From assembly GCA_036562185.1 (NCBI GenBank), contig DATCKN010000129.1, positions 62,001 to 126,000 on the forward strand: DNA of 64,000 nucleotides. Reading direction: 5' to 3'. The notes below the pieces were generated by a model, which was given only the letters and a program-made list of their open reading frames with translations, searched no databases and was not told the origin of the DNA. A program made the translations under genes and the position numbers. The DNA is from Thermoclostridium sp036562185. Its GTDB lineage: Bacteria; Bacillota; Clostridia; DSM-8532. Below, in pieces: positions 26,064-34,550 of this stretch. The stretch's first letter is position 1. Each line of letters starts with the position of its first letter.

Positions 26064-26353
26064 TCAGATATAAATATGGTAAAATTGCATTCAGGAAACA
26101 CAAAGAAGCATGCATATCCTATTTTTACTTATAATTAAAGAAATCTTAAAAAAATTTTAAGTATTTTACCTATTTAATTTTAATTGAAAAATACACATAA
26201 TGGTATATGGTATTGATAATAAAAACATAACAAATTACTGAGTATATTACCATACTTCTCCAATGAAATTGCGTAGTATAATCAGTAACATAATATTATC
26301 CTGTATCAGTGAATGCTGCTTATGGAAATTTGCTTTTTGGAGGCGTTTTATCT
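26064..26353. other. AT-rich intergenic stretch without recognisable gene
   Basis: Very AT-rich and non-coding by eye. It should hold the promoter for the following membrane protein; TATAAT occurs near 26275 without a convincing -35. No repeat or RNA gene was seen. Confidence 0.4.
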
Positions 26354-27418
26354 ATGCAAAATGAAGATGCTAAACATTCTTGGAAGTCACTGATAAGTGG
26401 ACTTTTTATTTTTTCAATACTTGTAATTATGCTGCTTATATTATTCAAAAATCATAGTATCGACGAAATTCGGACTTTGTTTCTCAGTTTGAATATAAAG
26501 TGGCTGCTAGCGGCAATTGTATGTGTTTTGCTTTCCTATTTGGCTGAGATGATGTGTTACTATGAAATAACCAGAAAAATTTATGGAAGGGCGTCATTAC
26601 GCACAGCTTTTCGCGTTACAATGGCAGGAGTGTATTTTAATTCGGTTACTCCCTTTGCCTGTGGCGGAGAACCATTCCAGATAGGCTATATGATGAAGGA
26701 CGGAATTCCAATGGGGAGCTGCGCCAATGTCATTATGGTAAAATCAACGATTTTTCAGTCAGCAGTGTTTTTTTCGAGTATTTTATCATTTGCTTTAAAT
26801 GCAAAATCCTTATACCGTATGGTTGGGAATTTTAACTTGTTCTTTGCCATTGGGGTTTCGATAAATTTAGCTGTTGTTTTGTTTTTCCTGTTATTCCTGA
26901 TAAATAAGAATACTGCAAGAAAAGTTGTGAATTTTGTTTTCAAACTTCTGGGAAAATGCCATATAATTAAAAATCCTGATAAGTATGCACGCAAAAAAGA
27001 AGAAGGGATTGAATGCTTTATTAATGCAAGCCAGTTAATATTCAGCGATCCCGGTGTTATAATTAAATCATTTTTATACCAGCTGCTGAATTTGATTCTT
27101 GGGTATATTGTTCCTTTTTTCCTGCTTCTTTCCCTTGAGGGGAAATGCGGTCCCGTTGTGGATATTATAACCTCGCAGGCCATATTAAGGCAAATAACTG
27201 CATATATACCGTCACCAGGTGCAGCAGGGGGAGCAGAAGGAATAGGGTATTTCTTCTTCAAGAATTTATTTACAAATGTTCCGGTTGTATCTGTTATACT
27301 TATTTGGAGAATTATAACCTATTATTTCAATGTGGCTTTTTCAGGATTATATCTTTTGCTTATTAAGGACAAGGAAATGGTAGAAAATACTAAGCAAATC
27401 CGTAGAAAAGCAGCATAA
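26354..27418 (+). CDS. Lysylphosphatidylglycerol synthase TM / UPF0104-like membrane protein
   Basis: 354 aa with about eight hydrophobic helices, belonging to the family of the flippase half of MprF. Recognisable pieces are NSVTPFACGGEPFQIGYMM near residue 95, the SPGAAGGAEGIGYFFF loop near 300, and the RRITYYF-like ending (WRIITYYFNVAFSGLYLL). No soluble aminoacyl-transferase domain is attached, so it is not a full MprF. Stand-alone members are thought to move lipids or lipid-linked sugars across the membrane, but the substrate cannot be called. The start is ATG at 26354, served by TGGAGG at 26338-26343. An ATG at 26309 is in frame but lacks a site. It is followed by a two-component system. 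Confidence 0.82.
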   Translation: MQNEDAKHSWKSLISGLFIFSILVIMLLILFKNHSIDEIRTLFLSLNIKWLLAAIVCVLLSYLAEMMCYYEITRKIYGRASLRTAFRVTMAGVYFNSVTPFACGGEPFQIGYMMKDGIPMGSCANVIMVKSTIFQSAVFFSSILSFALNAKSLYRMVGNFNLFFAIGVSINLAVVLFFLLFLINKNTARKVVNFVFKLLGKCHIIKNPDKYARKKEEGIECFINASQLIFSDPGVIIKSFLYQLLNLILGYIVPFFLLLSLEGKCGPVVDIITSQAILRQITAYIPSPGAAGGAEGIGYFFFKNLFTNVPVVSVILIWRIITYYFNVAFSGLYLLLIKDKEMVENTKQIRRKAA

Positions 27419-27514
27419 ATCGGTAATCTTACCGTAAATTTGCATTGTTATCGTGTATAATCGTAAAATGGCCGGAGAATTTTCTTGGGATTTAGGGAAT
27501 TAAGGCTTAAAAGG

Positions 27515-27543
27515 TTGACATGTGGTATTAAACGGCTTATTGT
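27515..27543 (+). promoter_or_regulatory. Promoter of the two-component system
   Basis: A perfect TTGACA at 27515-27520 and TATTGT at 27538-27543 with a 17-bp spacer, 36 bp before the response regulator start. Confidence 0.6.
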
Positions 27544-27578
27544 TTGATTGTGATTAATTATATTGGGGGATTGCTGAC

Positions 27579-28277
27579 ATGGCTTATAACGTATTGATTT
27601 GCGATGATGAGAAAGACATTGTTTCAGCCCTTAAGATATATTTATCTGCAGAAAACTATAATACATATGAGGCGTATACCGGCAAAGAAGCTTTGAAAAT
27701 TATTGAGAGCCATGATATTCACCTTGTGTTACTGGATATTATGATGCCTGAAATGGATGGGCTTACAGCCATGGTAAAGCTGAGGGAAAAATACAATATT
27801 CCTGTAATTCTGCTAACCGCTAAAAGTGAGGATACGGATAAAATATTAGGTTTGAACATAGGGGCTGATGACTATATCACGAAACCTTTCAATCCTGTTG
27901 AAGTACTGGCAAGAGTAAAGTCACAGCTTAGACGGTATATGCAGCTTGGCGGTGCCAATGTTAAACCCTCAAACCTTGTTATAGGCAGCATCGAGATCGA
28001 TGATAAGGCTAAAACGGTTACGGTTGATGGTGAACCGGTTAATTTGACACCGAAAGAATATGAAATCCTGAAACTCCTGATGGAGAACCCGGGCCAGGTG
28101 TTTTCACCGAGAGATATATACAAACGTGTTTGGAATGATAACCCATATGGTTCTGAAAGCACGGTAGCAGTACATATACGTCATTTACGGGAAAAAGTGG
28201 AGATAAATCCTGCCGAACCAAGATATTTAAAGGTAGTATGGGGACAGGGTTATAAAATTGAACGGGGTGAAAGATAA
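27579..28277 (+). CDS. OmpR/PhoB-family response regulator
   Basis: 232 aa. The receiver domain (about 3-117) has the acidic pair at Asp9-Asp10, phospho-acceptor Asp53 in LVLLDIMMPEMDG, and the conserved Lys in DDYITKPFNP. The winged-helix DNA-binding domain (about 135-230) contains LTPKEYEILKLLMENPGQVF and VAVHIRHLREKVE. It is the partner of the kinase immediately downstream, whose ATG shares one base with this gene's stop. VanR-like in sequence style, but the target genes are not evident. A poorly related role in cell-envelope response is only a guess from the kinase type. Confidence 0.93.
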   Translation: MAYNVLICDDEKDIVSALKIYLSAENYNTYEAYTGKEALKIIESHDIHLVLLDIMMPEMDGLTAMVKLREKYNIPVILLTAKSEDTDKILGLNIGADDYITKPFNPVEVLARVKSQLRRYMQLGGANVKPSNLVIGSIEIDDKAKTVTVDGEPVNLTPKEYEILKLLMENPGQVFSPRDIYKRVWNDNPYGSESTVAVHIRHLREKVEINPAEPRYLKVVWGQGYKIERGER

Positions 28278-30190
28278 TGAATAAAATTACCCACAGCCTG
28301 GTATGGAAAGTAGTTGCCATTTTCCTATTTGTAATATCAACTATGGGGTTTATCGGCGGATTAATTGCAGCAGGCCTGTTATATGAAAACGGATTTTACG
28401 AGACATCTGCTGAAAATGTAAAAATCGAGATGTTTGAGCATTATACACGGAGAAATGCTAATTATGTGTTCTATAATTATTTTCTTCCCGACAGGTGGCT
28501 TAATCAGTATGAAACAAACGGCCAAATTGAGAACTGTTATATACGAAGTACGAATTTCTTCTTCACTCTAAAAAATTCAGAGGGAGAAACCATACTAAGC
28601 AATTATGCGGGACAGGAATTCCAGTTAAGCCGGACATATGAATTCAGTGATGTGGAGTACATATATGGTGCAGACGGCGATGTTGTCGAAAGTAAAAATG
28701 TAACGTACACAATGGATTGTTATGTGAAAAAGGACCTTGATACAGATGACTTTTATTATACCCTGGATCAATTCGTAAATTTTGCATACAAAATGCGTTA
28801 TGCTGTAATTGTAATTCCTGTTATGTTCCTTATATTCTCAATCATCCTGTTTATTTACCTCATGTGCAGTGCAGGCCGAAGAAAGGGCGAAGATAAAATT
28901 ATACCTAACGGAATTGACAAAATTCCTTTCGACCTTCTTGTAACAATTATACTATCAATTGTTTTGCTTGAAGCGCTTATATTCGAACAGATGTATAATA
29001 TAGGAACTGTAGGTTACATGATATTATTCAACTCATTCACCATAGTTGACATTCTTCTTGCTTTACTTATATGTATGAGCTTTGCTACAAGGTATAAGCT
29101 TGGTGGCTGGTGGAAAAATACAATAACATACCGTATTATAAGTCTGATTTTCAGAATTTTGAGAAAGATCGTAAGTGCCATAAAGTATATTTTTCAGCAT
29201 ATGTCGCTGGTAAAGAAAACGATCCTTGTATTAATCTGTATTTCGATACTGGAATTCATGGGTATAAGTATTAGCTTTGATAACGGGGCAATGATGATAT
29301 TTTTGTGGATTCTTGAAAAAGCAATATTATGTCCGGTCTTACTAATTGTTTCAATAAATCTTCAGAAATTGCAGCAGGGCGGTCAGAAAATTGCTGTTGG
29401 CGATTTGAATTACCAGATTGATACCAGGCATATGTTTTGGGATTTTAGAACCCACGGGGAAAATCTGAACCGGATCAACGAAGGCATGTCAAAGGCGGTG
29501 GAAGAGAGGTTAAAAAGCGAACGTTTCAAAACCGAGTTAATAACGAATGTATCCCATGATATTAAGACTCCGCTGACATCGATAATCAATTATGTGGACT
29601 TAATTAAAAAGGAAAATATTGAAAATGAGAAAATTAAGGAATATATTGATGTTCTGGACAGACAGTCATCAAGGCTTAAAAAACTGACCGAAGATTTGGT
29701 TGAAGCATCAAAGGCTTCCACGGGAAATTTGCCTGTCAATATGGTTCCAACCGAGATAGGTGTACTGTTTACACAGGCTGTAGGAGAATATGAGGAAAGG
29801 ATAAAAAATGCAGGGCTTGAACTGATTCTGGAAAAGGCAGATGAAGATATTTTCATTATGGCGGACGGGAGACTGTTATGGAGGATTTTTGACAATTTAT
29901 TGAGCAATATTTGCAAGTATGCCCAACCTTCAACCAGGGTTTATCTGAATCTCGAAAAAATAAACGGGCAGGCTGTTATAACCTTCAGAAACATATCAAA
30001 GTATGCACTTAACATACCAAGCGAAGAACTGCTTGAAAGGTTTGTCCGCGGCGACAGATCAAGAAATACCGAGGGAAGCGGACTGGGCCTTTCAATTGCA
30101 AAAAGCCTGACAGAACTGCAAAATGGAATTCTTGAGCTATATGTGGACGGGGATTTGTTTAAGGTGGTTCTTAAATTTAATATAAATTGA
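28277..30190 (+). CDS. Sensor histidine kinase with large multi-helix sensor region
   Basis: 637 aa. One transmembrane helix (about 14-36) is followed by an outside domain of about 135 residues and then some five further helices between about 175 and 360. A HAMP-like linker (about 365-420) leads into the dimerisation domain with His427 in NVSHDIKTPLTSIINYVDL. The ATPase domain shows FDNLLSNICKYAQ (N box) and GSGLGLSIAKSL (G2 box). The short extracellular loop followed by a membrane bundle differs from the simple two-helix VanS type. It phosphorylates the regulator encoded just upstream; its start overlaps that gene's stop by one base. Signal unknown. Confidence 0.92.
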   Translation: MNKITHSLVWKVVAIFLFVISTMGFIGGLIAAGLLYENGFYETSAENVKIEMFEHYTRRNANYVFYNYFLPDRWLNQYETNGQIENCYIRSTNFFFTLKNSEGETILSNYAGQEFQLSRTYEFSDVEYIYGADGDVVESKNVTYTMDCYVKKDLDTDDFYYTLDQFVNFAYKMRYAVIVIPVMFLIFSIILFIYLMCSAGRRKGEDKIIPNGIDKIPFDLLVTIILSIVLLEALIFEQMYNIGTVGYMILFNSFTIVDILLALLICMSFATRYKLGGWWKNTITYRIISLIFRILRKIVSAIKYIFQHMSLVKKTILVLICISILEFMGISISFDNGAMMIFLWILEKAILCPVLLIVSINLQKLQQGGQKIAVGDLNYQIDTRHMFWDFRTHGENLNRINEGMSKAVEERLKSERFKTELITNVSHDIKTPLTSIINYVDLIKKENIENEKIKEYIDVLDRQSSRLKKLTEDLVEASKASTGNLPVNMVPTEIGVLFTQAVGEYEERIKNAGLELILEKADEDIFIMADGRLLWRIFDNLLSNICKYAQPSTRVYLNLEKINGQAVITFRNISKYALNIPSEELLERFVRGDRSRNTEGSGLGLSIAKSLTELQNGILELYVDGDLFKVVLKFNIN

Positions 30191-30245
30191 CCAATTAGTT
30201 TTTTGATTGAACACATAAGTTCAGGGCACTGGAATAATGAAACCG

Positions 30246-30275
30246 GCACCAAAAGTAAATTTTGGTGCTTTTTTT
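30246..30275 (+). terminator. Terminator of the two-component operon
   Basis: GCACCAAAA at 30246-30254 pairs with TTTTGGTGC at 30260-30268 around a 5-base loop, followed by seven T. Confidence 0.85.
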
Positions 30276-30291
30276 CTGAAAACCTGTGATA

Positions 30292-30320
30292 TTGACAATA
30301 ATTTGAATTAATAATATACT
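30292..30320 (+). promoter_or_regulatory. Promoter of the LacI-family regulator
   Basis: A perfect TTGACA at 30292-30297 and TATACT at 30315-30320 with a 17-bp spacer. Confidence 0.7.
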
Positions 30321-30326
30321 GGAATG

Positions 30327-30341
30327 AGCAAACGGTTGCAC
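30327..30341 (+). promoter_or_regulatory. Operator-like site O1 over the transcription start of the LacI-type gene
   Basis: GCAAACGGTTGCAC at 30328-30341 is an imperfect palindrome around a central CG, the shape bound by LacI-family proteins. It begins about seven bases after the -10 box, so a bound repressor would block initiation. The same pattern recurs twice ahead of the maltodextrin importer. It also matches a CcpA cre box closely, so either the local regulator or CcpA could be the reader. Confidence 0.6.
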
Positions 30342-30360
30342 CAAAGGAAGTGAGCTTTGT

Positions 30361-31377
30361 ATGAGGGTTACTATAAACGATATAGCAAAAGCTGCAAATG
30401 TATCACCATCAACTGTATCCCGGGCCATCGCGGATAGCCCGAGGATTAGCAAGGCAACGAAAAAGAAGATATTCAGGATAATGGAGGAAATGAACTATTA
30501 TCCTAACGTTATAGCCAGGTCTTTAGCCAGGAAATCAACGAATATCATAGGTATCCTGGTGATGGGTACAACCGAAAAGGCTTTCCAGCACCCTTTTTTC
30601 CCTGAAATATTGAGAGGGGTTGCTTCGGTTGCGTATAAAAATAACTATAAAATATTAATTTCCAGTGCTACGAATATGGACGAACAGAGAGAGATTGTGA
30701 ACGATTTAACTCAAAGCGGGATAACAGAGGGAATTTTGCTGCTTTCATCGGGTGTAAAGGATCCGTCAATCCGATATCTTAGAGAAATCCAGTTTCCGTT
30801 TGTTATTGTCGGAAGGCCTGATAATGAGAATGAAGTGAACTGGGTTGATAATGACAATGTTTCGGTTGGATATCAGATGACCCGGCATTTAATTGAAGTT
30901 GGCTGTACCGAAATAGCTTTTCTCGGTGTTGACAGTAAATTTATAGTAACTCTTGACAGGTTAAAGGGATACAAAATGGCTTTACAGGACAATAATATTG
31001 AGATAAACGAAGACTTAATAATTGAAGGCAAATTCGTTGATGACACGGGATATGACTTAATGAAAAAGCTTATGGACAAGGGAATAGTACCTTCAGGTGT
31101 AATTGCGTGTGACGATTTGCTTGCCTTTGGTGCTATTAAGTATTTAAACGAAAAAGGATTAAAAGTACCTGATGATGTGGCGGTAGCAGGGTTTAACAAT
31201 GTACCTTTATCAAGCTATTTTACACCGCCTCTGACTTCTGTTGATATAAATGCTTTCAGTCTTGGTGCTAAGGGGTTCGAACTTTTACTAACATGCATGA
31301 AAAGCGAGTATAAAAGTTTTAACAGGGCAATTATTCCTTCTGAGCTAATAATTCGCGAATCGACGATGAAAAAATGA
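30361..31377 (+). CDS. LacI-family transcriptional regulator, probably of maltodextrin genes
   Basis: 338 aa. The N-terminal helix-turn-helix VTINDIAKAANVSPSTVSRAI and hinge NVIARSLARKSTNIIGILV are classical. Residues about 60-335 are the periplasmic-binding-protein-like sugar domain, ending in the usual AFSLGAKGFELLL and SELIIRESTMK pieces. It lies just upstream of the maltodextrin importer operon, as MalR does in other Firmicutes. Its own promoter carries an operator-like site that is repeated at the importer promoter, which suggests autoregulation together with control of the operon. The ligand is probably maltose or a maltodextrin; this is from context only. Confidence 0.9.
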   Translation: MRVTINDIAKAANVSPSTVSRAIADSPRISKATKKKIFRIMEEMNYYPNVIARSLARKSTNIIGILVMGTTEKAFQHPFFPEILRGVASVAYKNNYKILISSATNMDEQREIVNDLTQSGITEGILLLSSGVKDPSIRYLREIQFPFVIVGRPDNENEVNWVDNDNVSVGYQMTRHLIEVGCTEIAFLGVDSKFIVTLDRLKGYKMALQDNNIEINEDLIIEGKFVDDTGYDLMKKLMDKGIVPSGVIACDDLLAFGAIKYLNEKGLKVPDDVAVAGFNNVPLSSYFTPPLTSVDINAFSLGAKGFELLLTCMKSEYKSFNRAIIPSELIIRESTMKK

Positions 31378-31430
31378 TATGGGTTCCTTCCGAGTGAGAA
31401 GGTTTATATTAATTTCGGGTTAATATCCTG

Positions 31431-31466
31431 GGCTGTTCATGTGAGTTGAACAGCCTTTCTTTTTTA
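31431..31466 (+). terminator. Terminator of the LacI-family gene
   Basis: GGCTGTTCA at 31431-31439 pairs perfectly with TGAACAGCC at 31447-31455 around a 7-base loop, followed by TTTCTTTTTT. Confidence 0.87.
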
Positions 31467-31492
31467 TTCCTAGAAAAATTTACAAACCCATA

Positions 31493-31521
31493 TTGACACA
31501 ATTTGTAATTGATGTTATTAT
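31493..31521 (+). promoter_or_regulatory. Promoter of the maltodextrin operon
   Basis: A perfect TTGACA at 31493-31498 and TATTAT at 31516-31521 with a 17-bp spacer. The leader to the lipoprotein gene is about 280 nt. Confidence 0.65.
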
Positions 31522-31530
31522 ACATATAGT

Positions 31531-31544
31531 ACAAACGCTTGCGC
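31531..31544 (+). promoter_or_regulatory. Operator-like site O2 at the maltodextrin promoter
   Basis: ACAAACGCTTGCGC differs from O1 at three of 14 positions and keeps the CAAACG/TTGC half-sites. It begins nine bases after the -10 box, the same placement as O1, so binding should block transcription. Confidence 0.6.
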
Positions 31545-31810
31545 AAATTAAACGGTTTTTTTATTAAAAATAATAAAGATTAAAGCCGCAACCTCTGCTT
31601 AGCAGTTAAATCCAAATCATGCGATGCTTCAGGAAACCATGGAAATAGAGTCAACTTGGGTAAAATCGGCTATTACTTTTTACAAGTTGTATGCGAAATG
31701 TTGTAGTTACTTTCCTTCGTTTATGTGGGAAAACGCATGCACAACAAGCAGACTGCTTTTAAAATAAGGTCTTTTGACCTTTTATAAATAATTCCAAGGG
31801 GGATGTTTGT
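31545..31810 (+). promoter_or_regulatory. Leader of the maltodextrin operon with operator-like site O3
   Basis: This 266-nt leader holds no gene. GAAAACGCATGCAC at 31729-31742 matches O1 at 11 of 14 positions and centres on the same CG. It lies 198 bp downstream of O2, close to 19 helical turns, so a repressor bound to both could loop the DNA. A cre-box reading (CcpA) is also possible. No riboswitch motif was recognised. Confidence 0.45.
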
Positions 31811-33133
31811 ATGTATGTGAGAAAAACCGGTTGGCTTAAGAAAATGTTAGCGCTTATGCTGGCAATCTCTGTGACAGTTTTGGCAGCGGCCTGTACAAAA
31901 ACGGCAGACAATCAGAAGACGGTGAATGACCAGCAAAAACAGGATTTACATGTAACGCCGGGTGGAAATGAAAACAACGGTGAACTGGTTCCGGAACCCG
32001 GAGCAACGCTTAAACTTTGGGATTCAGATGATGAAGGGGTTAAAGAATGGGCTCAGGAAATGATTGAAAAGTTTACTGAAAAGTATGGCATTGAAGTAAC
32101 ATTTGATACCGTTTCCCATACTGATGCCCCGGGCAAATTGCAAACCGACGGTCCCGCAAAACTTGCAGCTGATGTGTTCATACTTGCAAGCGATCATCTA
32201 GGTGAAATGTATCAGCAAGGTTTTATTTATCCTAATGACGTATCAGACACGTCTGAGTTTATGGAAAGTTCGGTTGAAGCCTGTTCTATAGACGGCCAGC
32301 TGTATGGCTTTCCTGCGTCTATTGAAACCCCGGCATTAGTTTATAATAAAAGCCTTGTTAAAGAACCACCAAAAACTTTTGAAGAATTGGTTAAAATCAG
32401 CAGAGAATTCCTCGATAAGGACAAAAACCAATATGGGTTTATGATGGAAGTATGGAATTTCTATTATGTGTATGCGTTTATCAGCGGTTACGGAGGATAT
32501 GTATTTGGAAATAACGGAACAAATCCATTTGATATCGGCCTCAACTCGGATGCAGCTGTTGAAGCGATAAACTATTACAGAACTCTCAAGGATATCATAC
32601 CGCTACAAAGGGAAGACATTTCCTACGATATTAAGTCAGGCTTATTCCTGGAGGGAAAATTAATTTTTGATTTCAACGGACCATGGGCCATCAAGGCATA
32701 CCAGGATGCGGGCCTGGATATAGGGGTTGCACCTCTTCCATTGCTTCCGAACGGCGAAAGACCTATAACATTTTCAGGGGTAAGAACCTATTGCATAAAT
32801 ACATATACAGATTATCCAAATGCCGCAAAACTGCTGGCACAATTCCTGACAAGTAAGGAAGCACTTTTAAGGCGTTATGAGCTGACAAATCAACTCCCCC
32901 CGCGAAATGATCTGCTTAATGAACCTGAAATCAAAGATAACCCTGTAAACAGCGGATTCTTAGAGCAAGCTGTTTATTCCCAGGCAATGCCTTCTATACC
33001 GCATATGCAGGCTGTATGGTCTAATATGGAAACAGCCATAACAGAACTGTGGAACAATCCCAATGCCGATGTGAAAACCGAACTGGACAGGGCTGTAAGC
33101 AATATTAAAGAAAGCGATTTTTATAAGAATTAA
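31811..33133 (+). CDS. Maltose/maltodextrin ABC transporter, substrate-binding lipoprotein
   Basis: 440 aa. The signal peptide ends in a lipobox with acylated Cys28 (LAAAC), so the protein is tethered outside the membrane. The mature part is a cluster B sugar-binding fold of the MalE type: TLKLWDSDDEGVKEWAQEMI, LAADVFILASDHLGEMYQQG, LYGFPASIETPALVYNK, and LIFDFNGPWAIKAY. It captures maltodextrins and delivers them to the two permeases that follow. A hairpin directly after the gene could raise its message level above theirs. MalE-type assignment rests on sequence style and on the surrounding GH13 and phosphorylase genes. Confidence 0.92.
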   Translation: MYVRKTGWLKKMLALMLAISVTVLAAACTKTADNQKTVNDQQKQDLHVTPGGNENNGELVPEPGATLKLWDSDDEGVKEWAQEMIEKFTEKYGIEVTFDTVSHTDAPGKLQTDGPAKLAADVFILASDHLGEMYQQGFIYPNDVSDTSEFMESSVEACSIDGQLYGFPASIETPALVYNKSLVKEPPKTFEELVKISREFLDKDKNQYGFMMEVWNFYYVYAFISGYGGYVFGNNGTNPFDIGLNSDAAVEAINYYRTLKDIIPLQREDISYDIKSGLFLEGKLIFDFNGPWAIKAYQDAGLDIGVAPLPLLPNGERPITFSGVRTYCINTYTDYPNAAKLLAQFLTSKEALLRRYELTNQLPPRNDLLNEPEIKDNPVNSGFLEQAVYSQAMPSIPHMQAVWSNMETAITELWNNPNADVKTELDRAVSNIKESDFYKN

Positions 33134-33150
33134 AATAATGAACTCTTATT

Positions 33151-33179
33151 GCAGGTAGCAGTGATTGGCTGCTGCCTGT
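33151..33179 (+). terminator. Hairpin between binding-protein and permease genes
   Basis: GCAGGTAGCAG at 33151-33161 pairs with CTGCTGCCTGT at 33169-33179 with two G-T wobbles, around a 7-base loop. A poor T tract (TCTCTT) follows. Such structures often cause partial termination or protect the upstream message, so the binding protein outnumbers the permeases. Confidence 0.6.
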
Positions 33180-33248
33180 TCTCTTGAATACACAAATATT
33201 GAGATGATTTCAGGTAAAAGAAAGGATATTGCTAAAGGGGGATGTTTT

Positions 33249-34550
33249 ATGAAATCCAATTCCAAAAGGGCATGCCTGCTTTCTGTCATCTTCATGGGTC
33301 TTGGTCAGCTATACAACGGGCAGATTGTTAAAGGAATCCTGTTTGCGGCGATAGAGCTTGTTTTCATAGTATACCTGCTGCCATTTATCCGTTATGGATT
33401 ATGGGGCATTTTTACCCTCGGAGAAACACCTCAGGCTTTTGTTGACGGCAAAGTCGTACAGGGCGATCATTCCATTTTTCTTATGGTATATGGAATAATA
33501 GCAATTGTACTGATTTTTATATTTGTAATATTGTATTACTTTAACTGCCAGGATGCTTATAAAGTAGGGAAATTAAGAGATAACCACATACAGCCGAATA
33601 ACTTCATTAAGTCTTTGAAGCTTGCCGGGGAGAAAGGCTTCCCATATCTTATGCTTTTACCTTCCATATTCTTTGTATTGTTTATAACTGTCGTTCCGCT
33701 TATTTTTGGAATCTTGGTCGCATTTACCAATTACTCATCACCGAATCATATACCTCCGAGAAAACTGGTTGATTGGGTTGGGTTTCAGACCTTTGTTGAT
33801 TTATTTACTTTAAGCGGCTACAAAGAAACGTTTTTCGGTGTTTTCGGCTGGACAGTAATATGGGCGGTACTAGCCACCGTTACAACCTTTTTCAGCGGTT
33901 TAATTTTTGCGGTGATATTAAATTCCAACGGTATCAGGCTAAAGAAATTCTGGAGGACGGTTTTCATTCTTCCCTGGGCAGTTCCCGGCTATATATCGAT
34001 ACTTGTATTCCGTAACATCTTTAATGCGCAGTTTGGTCCTTTAAATAACTGGTTGGTTTCAATTGGCATGAACAGAATCCAGTGGTTTGGTGATCCAATG
34101 TGGGCTAAAATCGTATGCCTGGTTGTAAACCTGTGGCTTGGATTTCCTTATTTTATGGCACTGATGAGCGGGGTTTTAACCGGAATACCAAGGGATTTGT
34201 ATGAAGCTGCTGAAGTAGAAGGTGCAAATGCCATACAGAAGTTTTTTAAAATAACATTGCCATTGGTTATGTTTGCTACTGCTCCGCTTTTGATTATGAG
34301 CTTTGCACATAACTTTAACAATTTTAATTTAATTCATTTCCTAAACAGCGGCGGTCCGGTTAACACAAACTATAAATACGCAGGACACACGGATATATTG
34401 CTGTCATGGATTTATAAACTGACATTGGAGCAGAACCAGTTTAATAAAGCGTGTGCTGTTTCCATCATCATATTTGTAATCATTGCCACTATCTCCATAT
34501 TTAATTTCCGAAGAACAAGGTCATTTAAAGAGGAGGATATGATACAGTGA
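33249..34550 (+). CDS. Maltodextrin ABC transporter permease, MalF type
   Basis: 433 aa. An extra N-terminal section of about 120 residues has three hydrophobic segments (starting SVIFMGLGQLYNGQIVKGIL), as in Firmicute MdxF-like proteins. It precedes the normal six-helix permease core. The coupling motif EAAEVEGANAIQKFFKITLP (EAA loop, about 315-335) contacts the ATPase. A long in-frame extension upstream starting at 33165 is rejected, because AAAGGGGG at 33234-33241 serves the ATG at 33249. It ends overlapping the next permease by four bases (GTGA). No ATPase gene lies in the operon. Confidence 0.92.
   Translation: MKSNSKRACLLSVIFMGLGQLYNGQIVKGILFAAIELVFIVYLLPFIRYGLWGIFTLGETPQAFVDGKVVQGDHSIFLMVYGIIAIVLIFIFVILYYFNCQDAYKVGKLRDNHIQPNNFIKSLKLAGEKGFPYLMLLPSIFFVLFITVVPLIFGILVAFTNYSSPNHIPPRKLVDWVGFQTFVDLFTLSGYKETFFGVFGWTVIWAVLATVTTFFSGLIFAVILNSNGIRLKKFWRTVFILPWAVPGYISILVFRNIFNAQFGPLNNWLVSIGMNRIQWFGDPMWAKIVCLVVNLWLGFPYFMALMSGVLTGIPRDLYEAAEVEGANAIQKFFKITLPLVMFATAPLLIMSFAHNFNNFNLIHFLNSGGPVNTNYKYAGHTDILLSWIYKLTLEQNQFNKACAVSIIIFVIIATISIFNFRRTRSFKEEDMIQ

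Noticed and set aside
25857..26138. 93-codon plus-strand frame after fba
   Set aside because: It runs through the fba terminator stem, has no ribosome site and its translation is low-quality; the terminator explains the start of the region.
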